From: DATBGO01 sp963840095
Lineage (GTDB): Bacteria; Actinomycetota; Actinomycetes; Streptosporangiales; Streptosporangiaceae
Assembly (NCBI GenBank): GCA_963840095.1
Contig: CAWIXN010000012.1
Location: 806,001 to 870,000 of the forward strand
Direction of reading: 5' to 3'
DNA: 64,000 nucleotides
Shown here: in pieces, positions 17,015 through 24,351 of the stretch
Numbering within the stretch: position 1 is the stretch's first letter
Layout: every line of letters begins with the position of its first letter
The notes under the pieces: generated by a model
What the model saw: only the letters and a program-made list of their open reading frames with translations
What the model was told of the DNA's origin: nothing
Databases searched by the model: none
Position numbers and translations under genes: made by a program

Positions 17015-17389
17015 ATGGCGCAGGAATTCACCCTTGAGCAGGCGCGCGGGCTGATGCCCGAGGTTCGCGCGCGGGCCGCCGAGTTGATCGCCGTCCGGGC
17101 GGATCTCATCGAGGTGCAGGCCGCGCTGGCCGTGGGCGAGAGCTCGGCGCTGGGCGGCCTGCCGGAGGCGAAGGGACTGCAGGCGCGGCTCAGCGAGCTG
17201 CTCGGCTGGTTTCCCGCCCAGGGCATTGACGTCAAGGGCATAGCCCCGCTGCTGATCGACTTCCCCGCGCAGCTCGATGGGGACGCTGTCCTGCTGTGCT
17301 GGCTGGAAGGCGAGCCTGAACTCGGCTGGTATCACAAGCCCCAGCATGGCTTCGCCGGCCGCCGGGTGATAGGTCCGCACGCTCGCTAG
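17015..17389 (+). CDS. DUF2203 domain protein
   Basis: 124 residues. FTLEQARGLMPEVRARAAEL at the start and the ending DAVLLCWLEGEPELGWYHKPQHGFAGR are the DUF2203 signature; the family is small, cytoplasmic and of unknown function. The stop is 16 bases before the next gene, which has a good ribosome binding site of its own, so the two may share a transcript. Confidence 0.85.
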   Translation: MAQEFTLEQARGLMPEVRARAAELIAVRADLIEVQAALAVGESSALGGLPEAKGLQARLSELLGWFPAQGIDVKGIAPLLIDFPAQLDGDAVLLCWLEGEPELGWYHKPQHGFAGRRVIGPHAR

Positions 17390-17405
17390 CTGGAGGGAAC
17401 CCTCG

Positions 17406-19127
17406 ATGGCCGATCTCGGCGAGCGTACCTTCCCGGCGACTGATGGCCGGGCTGGCGGCAATACGGGGATCGGCCCGGCTACCGCCCCCGAGGCGGCGGA
17501 CGATGCGCTGCTGAGCAGACCCGGACGGCAAGCCGCGCGAGCGGCCGAACGGGTGATCTTTGGTCTGCTGGTGTTCGCGTTCATCGCCGGGTTGGGGCTG
17601 CTGGCGGCGTTCGTGCCGCTCGGTCACGGCTTCGTACCGAAAGGGGGTGGCTGGTTCATCCCGGCGGTTGTCGGCGGCCCGTTCACGTTGCACCCGCTGT
17701 TGATCGCCGTGCCGTCGGCGGCCTGCTTCGTGCTCGGCCTGGTCGACTGGCGTCGCCCGTGGCGAGTCGAGCATCTGGACTTGCTGGCCCTCGCTGCCTT
17801 CTTCCCCGTGGCCATGCTGCTCAGCGACGACATCTCCGGGGCCGGCCTGTGGCTTGCGGCCGTCGCCCTTGGCTGGCTGTTCGTCCGCATGCTCGGAGCT
17901 TGGATCGGGAAGTGGCGGATGCCGGAACTGCGTCCGTCCATCAGCTCCCGACGATTGCGCGCGGTAATTGGGATACTGCTGCTCGTTCGGCTCGGAAGCG
18001 TCGCCGCCGGGAACATCCTGGATGTCGGGCAGGCGAGCTCGCTCGGCGCGTGGCGTCTCCTACACGGCCTGCACCTTTACGGCGCGCTGTCCTGGCCGGG
18101 CCCCGGCGGGCTTCGAATCTACCGCCCCGACTCCTACGGGCCCTTCGCCTACTACGCGTACATCCCGTTCGTGGCCCTCTTCCCACCGGCGCCGGCACCG
18201 ATCGCGACGCTGTTGCCTGCGGTGTGCTTCGACGCGGCGACCCTCGTGGGATTGCACAAGCTCGGCGGCCGGCTCGGAGGTCGGCCGCTCGCGCAGGCGT
18301 TCATGTTTGCGTATCTGCTCTACCCGTTCACCGACCTCTCCTTGATGGCGGAAACCAACGACGCGCTGATCGCCGCCCTCTGCGTATGGACGATCGTCGC
18401 AGCGCAGCGGCCGGTCACTCGCGGGCTGCTCATCGCGGCAGCCGCCTTGACGAAGTTCGTCCCGGCGCTGCTCCCAGTCCAATTCCTGGGCGTAAAACGT
18501 GGGCGCTCGCGCTACCTGCTGACGCTCGTCGCCTCGCTCGCCGGGATGCTCGCCTGGCCGCTCATCACCTCCGGGGCGGCGCAGTCCCTCGACTCGACGT
18601 TCGGCTACCAGCTGATGCAGCGCGGCGGCGGCTTGCAGTTCAGCATCTGGACCTACCTGCCGCACGTGGCGACGCTGGCCAGGCCACCGCTCGCCGCCGC
18701 CTTAGTGCTGCTAGCGATCTCACCGATGTTGCGTCCTGAAGTGCAGGACGCGCGGCTGCACGCCGCTCTCGCGGCCGCACTCCTCATCGGCGCGCAGCTA
18801 CTACTCGGCTACTGGTTCTACAGCTACCTCATTTGGTTCTACCCACTCCTCCTCGTCGCGGTCATCCAACCCCCACGGGAGCAGGCGGTTGCCCTTGCTG
18901 AGCGAGGCCGCCACGGCGGAACTCGGGCGGCTCCGCTGGAAGCGCGGCGAAGCGTCGGCAACGCCCTGATCACGGGCCTGGGCGGCTGGCCATTTTTCGC
19001 GTCGCGATGCGGTACATTTCGTATTCGCACGATATCTGAGGCATGCGCGGACGGCTGTCAGACCGCGGCCCGCAGCGGGATGAGCAGCGAGGTGGGACCG
19101 ATACCCGCAGCATGCCCGGTGAACTAG
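17406..19127 (+). CDS. Polytopic membrane protein, GT87-like glycosyltransferase
   Basis: 573 residues from ATG with TGGAGGG upstream. About ten or more hydrophobic segments run from ~residue 50 to ~500. Between them, LLHGLHLYG and YRPDSYGPFAYYAYIPF form an extracytoplasmic loop, and AETNDALIAALCVW/ALTKFVPALLPVQF resemble GT87 (DUF2029) polyprenyl-phosphate mannosyltransferases such as PimE. The catalytic Asp cannot be assigned with certainty. The last ~80 residues are Arg/Cys-rich, lack hydrophobic segments and look unlike the family; an upstream stop may have been lost. Confidence 0.65.
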   Translation: MADLGERTFPATDGRAGGNTGIGPATAPEAADDALLSRPGRQAARAAERVIFGLLVFAFIAGLGLLAAFVPLGHGFVPKGGGWFIPAVVGGPFTLHPLLIAVPSAACFVLGLVDWRRPWRVEHLDLLALAAFFPVAMLLSDDISGAGLWLAAVALGWLFVRMLGAWIGKWRMPELRPSISSRRLRAVIGILLLVRLGSVAAGNILDVGQASSLGAWRLLHGLHLYGALSWPGPGGLRIYRPDSYGPFAYYAYIPFVALFPPAPAPIATLLPAVCFDAATLVGLHKLGGRLGGRPLAQAFMFAYLLYPFTDLSLMAETNDALIAALCVWTIVAAQRPVTRGLLIAAAALTKFVPALLPVQFLGVKRGRSRYLLTLVASLAGMLAWPLITSGAAQSLDSTFGYQLMQRGGGLQFSIWTYLPHVATLARPPLAAALVLLAISPMLRPEVQDARLHAALAAALLIGAQLLLGYWFYSYLIWFYPLLLVAVIQPPREQAVALAERGRHGGTRAAPLEARRSVGNALITGLGGWPFFASRCGTFRIRTISEACADGCQTAARSGMSSEVGPIPAACPVN

Positions 19128-19152
19128 TCGTCAAGGTTTGGTGTAAGTACCG

Positions 19153-20796
19153 GTGGAGTCACAGATCCGGGGGGAAGAGCCTGTCGCGGCGTGGTCGCCT
19201 GGGCCGGATCTGGCTGACCTCGCCGCGTTCACTCTGGATACCAAGGGCCTGGTGGCGTCGTGGTCGGCGACCGCGGAGCGGCTGTTCGGCGCTGTGGCGT
19301 GCGCGGCGGTCGGGAATGACGTATGCGACGTGCTGATGGCCGGCCCTGACCAGAGCCTGCTGTTACGCCGCGGGCTCGCCGAGGCGGCCGCCGGGCATGT
19401 CTGGACCGGGATGCTGGCCGTGCCCGGTGCGGCCGACAGGCAGGTCGTCATCCGCTGCGAACCGCTGACCGGATCAGGCGCAGGCACGCTGGTGATCGCC
19501 CGGCCCGCGGAGCCGCGGCCAGACCGCCTGCTGCGCGGGGACGCGATCACCCGGATCGGCAGCACGCTCGATCTGGCCCAGACGGCCCGGGAGGTCGTGG
19601 ACGTCGCGGTGCCCAGTTTCGCCGACTCGGCTGCCATTTACGTGCCGGAACGGCTGCTCGCCGCCGACGACCTGGCCGGCCATCCGGCCCGGCCGACGAC
19701 CGTGGTGCGGCGGCTGGCCACCCGCCTCGTGGAACTGCAGGCCGCCGTCGCAGGTGTCCTGCTGCCCCCGGGTGAGGTGGTTGTCCTGGGCGAGGACAAC
19801 CCGTGCCTGCTCGCGATGGCGGCGGGCCGCCCGGTGCTGTCCGACCATCTGGACGGCGCGATCGCCGAACCGCTCGGCCGCCATCCCGGCGGCTCGGAGA
19901 TCGCCGCCGGTTACACGTCGGTGCTGGCCGTTCCGCTCGCCGCCCGCGGGGCCGTGGTGGGGTGCGCGGTGTTCGGGCGGACCGCGGCCGGGCCCGGCTT
20001 CGGGCCCGATGACCTCGCGCGCGCCTCCGCGCTGGCCGGACGGGCCGCGCTGTGCATCGACAACGCCAGGCTGTACGACCGGGAACGGCGGACCGCGCGG
20101 GCGCTGCAGCGCAGCCTGCTTCCCGGCAGGCCGCGGGTCCCGGCAGGCCTGGAGGTCGCGCACCGCTACCTGCCGGTCGGCGCCAGCATGGTCGGCGGCG
20201 ACTGGCACGACATCGTCCCGCTACCGGGCGGCCGGGCAGCGCTGATTGTCGGTGACGCGATGGGCCACGGCCCCGAGGCGGCGGCCGTCATGGTGCAGTT
20301 GCGTACCGCGGCCCACACGCTGGCCGACCTGGAACTGCCGCCCGAGCAGATCCTGCACAGGCTGGACCGGATGGCGGCGGGACTCGCCGCCGCCCCGTTC
20401 GCCACGTGCGTGTACTCGGTCATCGACCCGCTGGCCTCGTCGTGCGTGATCGCCCAGGCCGGCCACCTGCCGCCGGTCCTCGCGCTGGAGGGCGGCGTGA
20501 CGCGGGTGCTCGATCTGCCGCCCGGGCTGCCGCTTGGCCTGCGGGCCGGCTCCTTCCATGCCACCGAGATCAGCCTGCCGCCCGGTGCCACGCTCGCCCT
20601 CTACACCGATGGGCTGGTGGAGAGCCGCACCCGGCCGTTTGACGACGGCGTGGCCGCGTTGCGGGCGGCACTGGGCACCGCCCTCGCGGATCCGGCCGCC
20701 TCGCTGGCCCAGGTCTGCGATACGGCCACCGAGGCGCTGCGCGAGGACGGCGAGGACGACATCACCCTGGTCCTCGCGCGCATCCGGCAGCGCTGA
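19153..20796 (+). CDS. PP2C-type (SpoIIE) serine phosphatase with PAS and GAF-like domains
   Basis: 547 residues from GTG. A PAS-like domain spans ~20-120 (FTLDTKGLVASWSATAERLFG), a GAF-like sensor ~130-310 (ending ALAGRAALCIDNARLYDRER), and the SpoIIE catalytic domain ~325-547: RSLLPGRP, VGGDWHDIVPL and GDAMGHGPEAA give metal-binding Asp residues, with ALYTDGLVE and EDDITLVLAR at the end. Such proteins dephosphorylate anti-anti-sigma factors and so free sigma factors of the SigB/SigF type. No partner kinase or STAS gene is adjacent. Soluble. Confidence 0.92.
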   Translation: MESQIRGEEPVAAWSPGPDLADLAAFTLDTKGLVASWSATAERLFGAVACAAVGNDVCDVLMAGPDQSLLLRRGLAEAAAGHVWTGMLAVPGAADRQVVIRCEPLTGSGAGTLVIARPAEPRPDRLLRGDAITRIGSTLDLAQTAREVVDVAVPSFADSAAIYVPERLLAADDLAGHPARPTTVVRRLATRLVELQAAVAGVLLPPGEVVVLGEDNPCLLAMAAGRPVLSDHLDGAIAEPLGRHPGGSEIAAGYTSVLAVPLAARGAVVGCAVFGRTAAGPGFGPDDLARASALAGRAALCIDNARLYDRERRTARALQRSLLPGRPRVPAGLEVAHRYLPVGASMVGGDWHDIVPLPGGRAALIVGDAMGHGPEAAAVMVQLRTAAHTLADLELPPEQILHRLDRMAAGLAAAPFATCVYSVIDPLASSCVIAQAGHLPPVLALEGGVTRVLDLPPGLPLGLRAGSFHATEISLPPGATLALYTDGLVESRTRPFDDGVAALRAALGTALADPAASLAQVCDTATEALREDGEDDITLVLARIRQR

Positions 20797-20827
20797 GCGG
20801 ACCGGCGGGATTACGGCCCGCAAATCG

Positions 20828-21646
20828 TTATAATTCCTGACCGTCCAGCGCGAAATGAAGGTAACGCTCCGCTGATCGCCGCAGCGCGGCGGCCCCATCG
20901 GCGGCTACGAGGCGGTGCCACCAGGCGCCATAGACGCGGTCGAAGCGAAACGGCTCGATCAGGTCCAGCGCACGGCGGATCGAGCTCGGGCGCTCCGGGA
21001 TGAGGTTGGGGTAGCTGTACATGAAGCTCACCCAGCGCCTGTCGGCGACCACCGTGAAAATGTCGCCAGAGAACAGCGCGCCCGCGCCATCCGGCGGGTC
21101 GGCCCAGTGCAGCACCTGGCCGCCGTCGAAATGCACCCCGGCATTGATCAGCGTCAGCCCGTCGCCGATCTCGCGGGTGTCGCCGTCCCAGAAGATGACC
21201 GAGTCATCGGGCCGCGCGACCCACTCGCGGTCCTTGCGGTGAATGTAGACCGGAGCGCTGAAGGCGTGCGCCCATTCGATCACCGAGCCATAGAAGTGCG
21301 GATGACTGACCGCGATGGCGCTGATCCCGCCCAGTTCCCTGACCCGGGCGATCAGGTTGTCGTCGATGTAGGTGATCATGTCCCAGAGCACATTGCCGCC
21401 CGGCGCGCGGGCCAGCAGGGCGCGCTGGCCGATCGCGGTCGGCGGGTCGGTGCCGATACCCACGACGCCCGGGCCTTCTTCGTCCAGCCTGCCCCGGTGG
21501 CCGGAGGCCTGCAGGTCGGCGAGGGTCGTCCAGTGCTGGCCGTCCCAGCCCACGTACTGGCGCTCGTCCAGGCAGATCGGGCAGTCGTCGCGCGGACCCG
21601 AGTACTGAACGCCACAGGTGCTGCAGATGGGAAGGGAGAGTTCCAT
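20828..21646 (-). CDS. Metallo-beta-lactamase-fold hydrolase with N-terminal zinc ribbon
   Basis: 272 residues from the ATG giving MELSLPICSTCG. The first 30 residues hold CxxC...CxxC (CSTC, CPIC), a zinc ribbon. The MBL core follows, but the usual HxHxDH is SHPHFYGS, so the Asp/His pair is lost; VHFDGGQ and SGDIFTVV supply other ligand positions. The metal site is therefore atypical. The substrate is unknown. The start lies 6 bases from a TATATA box, suggesting a leaderless transcript. Confidence 0.75.
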   Translation of the reverse strand: MELSLPICSTCGVQYSGPRDDCPICLDERQYVGWDGQHWTTLADLQASGHRGRLDEEGPGVVGIGTDPPTAIGQRALLARAPGGNVLWDMITYIDDNLIARVRELGGISAIAVSHPHFYGSVIEWAHAFSAPVYIHRKDREWVARPDDSVIFWDGDTREIGDGLTLINAGVHFDGGQVLHWADPPDGAGALFSGDIFTVVADRRWVSFMYSYPNLIPERPSSIRRALDLIEPFRFDRVYGAWWHRLVAADGAAALRRSAERYLHFALDGQEL

Positions 21647-21651
21647 GTCCC

Positions 21652-21657
21652 TATATA
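21652..21657 (-). promoter_or_regulatory. -10-like TATATA directly before the MBL gene start
   Basis: On the minus strand TATATA is followed by GGGAC and then ATG. Transcription would begin at or next to the ATG, so the mRNA would be leaderless, a common mode in actinobacteria. No clear -35 is visible. Confidence 0.45.
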
Positions 21658-21738
21658 ACCAACGGTCGGCGGCGCGCCGGCCTGCATGTCGGCCGCTACC
21701 GGTGCGCGGCCTCGGGGCCGGCGTCCGGTGCGAGCGCG

Positions 21739-22272
21739 TCACCCGCCCCGCCGCTTCAGGCCGCCCGGCGCTTTCAACCCGCTGGGGGTGACGGCGCCTG
21801 ACATGGGAATGCCACGGATCGAGAGCACGATCGCGAGCACGACTCCGCAGGTCAGACAGCTGTCGGCGACGTTGAAGTCCGCGAAATGCTGCAGGTCGAT
21901 GAAATCAACCACGGCGCCGCGCCCGATGCCGGGCGCTCGCATCAGCCGGTCACACAGGTTCCCGACGGCTCCGGCTAGCAGCAGGCCGAGTGCGGCCGCC
22001 CAGCCGACCGATTGTAGCCGGGGCACCTTGGTGATGATCAGCACAGCGATCGCCACCGCCAGGCAGGTGAACAGCACCGTCGCGGCTGGCGCGAAGCTGA
22101 AGGCGGAACCGGAGTTCCTGGACACGTAGATGGTCAGGACCTGGCCGATCACGCGAACCGGCGGCTTACCCTCGCGGGTCGCGACCACGAGCGCCTTCGT
22201 CGCCTGGTCAAGGCCGATACCCAGCAGCGCGGTCCCGGCGAGCACCGTCGCGCAGCGAGTATTCACGGGCAC
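21739..22272 (-). CDS. lspA: Lipoprotein signal peptidase (signal peptidase II)
   Basis: 177 residues with four membrane segments. The catalytic aspartates sit in GNLCDR and FNVADS, the two invariant LspA motifs; RNSGSAFSF matches the conserved NxGxAF motif. The enzyme cleaves prolipoproteins at the lipobox Cys after Lgt acts. The C-terminus carries a short Lys/Arg/Gly tail. The start is GTG; a second GTG six bases later is equally possible. Confidence 0.94.
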   Translation of the reverse strand: MPVNTRCATVLAGTALLGIGLDQATKALVVATREGKPPVRVIGQVLTIYVSRNSGSAFSFAPAATVLFTCLAVAIAVLIITKVPRLQSVGWAAALGLLLAGAVGNLCDRLMRAPGIGRGAVVDFIDLQHFADFNVADSCLTCGVVLAIVLSIRGIPMSGAVTPSGLKAPGGLKRRGG

Positions 22273-22596
22273 CGGGCCAGTATGGCAAGCCTCGCCGGAG
22301 GTAGGTGGGCGGTGTCGCCCGTCGGGCGCAGCCGGTGCCGTGCTCGCCGCGGTTCATGGTGGTTCCGGTCGGCCGCGGTTCACCCGACCGGGATGACGTC
22401 CGGCCATGACCTCTTCGGGCACGCTGGCATGATGAGCCAGAAGACCGCATCGGATACCCGGCGCAGGCCAGCAGTCCGCCAGGCCAGCAGTCCGCCAGGC
22501 GAGGAGAAGCAGGCCTGCCGTCGCTGCGGTCCTCGCCCGCGACGCGGGCCGGTAGCCGGCGGACTGGTCGACTAGGTCAAAAGGCGGGCTCCGGTT
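22273..22596. other. Intergenic region with a 16-bp tandem repeat
   Basis: No gene seen. It contains two exact copies of CAGGCCAGCAGTCCGC at 22464-22495 plus a partial third. AAGGCGGG before 22597 can serve as ribosome binding site for the next gene. No clear promoter is visible. Confidence 0.6.
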
Positions 22597-23457
22597 ATGA
22601 GCCTTTATACGGAGGCCCGTCACCCGCGGGCGCATGCGCACCGGAAGCAGGACCCCCCGCAGTCGGATGAGGGCGCAGGGTTTAACGAGCGCCTGGCGGC
22701 CTGGATCACGGCCAGGATCGGGTCGATGTGGACCGTTTATATCTGCCTGGTCGTCACGGTGGTCTGGATGGTGCTCGCCTCCCGGCAGGTGCTGGGATTC
22801 GATCCGTATCCGTATCCGTTCCTGCTTTTCCTCGGCAACGTGGCCCAGCTGCTGCTGATCTTCATCATCCTGCTGGGCCAGCAGGTGCTGGATGCGGCCG
22901 GGCACCGGCGATCAGTGCACACCTACGAGGACGCCGAGGCGATCCTGGTCGACTGTGCGCAGATCCAGAACCACCTGATCGCGCAGGACATCCATCTGGC
23001 CGGCCGCCCCGGCTTGCTGGCCGTGGAGCATGAGGCGCTCGCTGCGGAGCGGATTGAGCATCCGGTCGCGGCGGATGAGGAACCTGTCGGGGTCAACGGC
23101 CGGCTGGCGGCCTGGCTCACGAACAAGGTGGGCACGATGACGGCTTTCTATGCCGCGGCGGTCTTCCAGATCGTCTGGATGATCGCCGGTCAGGTGGTCG
23201 GATTCGACCCGTACCCTTACCTGTTCCTGCTGTTCCTTTCCAGCCAGACCCAGCTCATCCTGATGTTCGTGATCATGGTCGGGCAGCAGGTGCTCGGGAA
23301 GGAGGCGCAGCGGCGCGCCGCGCAGACGTATCTCAACGCCGAAGCCGTCCTGCATGCCTGTGAGCGCCTGCAAGCACACCTGCGGGCGCAAGACCTGGTC
23401 ATCCGCCATGTTGCGGATCACCTGCAGCGATGCCCGGGCATCCCAGCCGATCCCTGA
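22597..23457 (+). CDS. Tandem DUF1003 membrane protein
   Basis: 286 residues made of two homologous DUF1003 units, ~30-125 and ~165-270. Each has NxRLAAW(I/L)T at the start, a first helix, the loop GFDPYPY, a second helix with FLLFL, then (I/V)GQQVL and a helical tail with RR...TY..AEA. Most DUF1003 proteins have one unit, so this is an internal duplication or fusion giving four membrane segments. Function is unknown. Confidence 0.88.
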   Translation: MSLYTEARHPRAHAHRKQDPPQSDEGAGFNERLAAWITARIGSMWTVYICLVVTVVWMVLASRQVLGFDPYPYPFLLFLGNVAQLLLIFIILLGQQVLDAAGHRRSVHTYEDAEAILVDCAQIQNHLIAQDIHLAGRPGLLAVEHEALAAERIEHPVAADEEPVGVNGRLAAWLTNKVGTMTAFYAAAVFQIVWMIAGQVVGFDPYPYLFLLFLSSQTQLILMFVIMVGQQVLGKEAQRRAAQTYLNAEAVLHACERLQAHLRAQDLVIRHVADHLQRCPGIPADP

Positions 23458-23601
23458 TCATCGCCGAGCCCGGACCGGCGCTTGGCCTGGGGGCCATCGG
23501 TGGGCCACCCGACAGATGCGAAGCGAACTCAGGGCACGTAGGCTGGTTCGCCGGCGTCGCGGGCTCGAGCGCCCCGCCGGCAAGCGCCTGACGGGAATGG
23601 C

Positions 23602-24324
23602 ATGGACGGTATACGTTTACGGCCCGGCCGACCCTTGCTGGCCGCCTCCGCCCGTCCCTGGGCTGGCGTGCTGCTGACCTGCTGCTCGATCCTTGTCGCG
23701 CTGCTCGGCGTGCTATTCGCAGATCAGGCTCAGGCGGACTGGCTCGATCGTGCCGTCGACTCTCCGGTCATTACCTGGCTGGGCGGCCACCGGAGTCTCC
23801 TGATCTGGCTTGTCGCTCCGGGATCGGCTATCCCGGCGTTCGTGCTCAGCGCAGCCATTGCCCTGACCTGCCTGCTCACCGGCCGGCTCAACGGCACGGT
23901 GCTGGCCGCGGCAGCCGTTCCGGCTGCCACCGGGCTGGATGACCGCCTGTTCAAGCCCCTGGTCCACCGCACCTATCTGGGCGAGGTTACCTTTCCGAGC
24001 GGCCACACCACAGCGATGTTCGCGCTGGCTGCGACGGTCACGGTGCTGCTTCTCAGCTCGCCGCGGTCGGCTAAGAGCGGGGCGCTGCGGGCAGTGATCC
24101 CGGCCGCCGTCTGCGTGCTGGGGGGCGTCGTAGCTATCGCCCTCGTCGGCCTGCGATGGCACTACTTCACCGATACCGTGGCCGGCGCCGCTGTCGGTAT
24201 CGGAACGGTGTGCGGGCTTTCCCTCGTTCTGGACCTGCCAATCGCCCGGCGGTGGCTGGCCCGGGCCAGCCGCGAGCGAGCCGACGCGACGGCTGGGGCA
24301 GGCCAGGCCGGCCGGGCACGGTAG
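23602..24324 (+). CDS. PAP2-family membrane phosphatase
   Basis: 240 residues with about five or six membrane helices. Motif 2 is FPSGHTTAMFA and motif 3 is RWHYFTDTVAG, holding the two catalytic His residues. Motif 1 is KPLVHRTYLG rather than the common KxxxxxxRP, as in one actinobacterial subgroup. It probably removes phosphate from a lipid phosphate or polyprenyl pyrophosphate on the outer face. The N-terminus is Arg-rich; the C-terminus is a basic cytoplasmic tail. Confidence 0.85.
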   Translation: MDGIRLRPGRPLLAASARPWAGVLLTCCSILVALLGVLFADQAQADWLDRAVDSPVITWLGGHRSLLIWLVAPGSAIPAFVLSAAIALTCLLTGRLNGTVLAAAAVPAATGLDDRLFKPLVHRTYLGEVTFPSGHTTAMFALAATVTVLLLSSPRSAKSGALRAVIPAAVCVLGGVVAIALVGLRWHYFTDTVAGAAVGIGTVCGLSLVLDLPIARRWLARASRERADATAGAGQAGRAR

Positions 24325-24351
24325 CCCGCCGGGCCTGACACCCTCCGGCTC

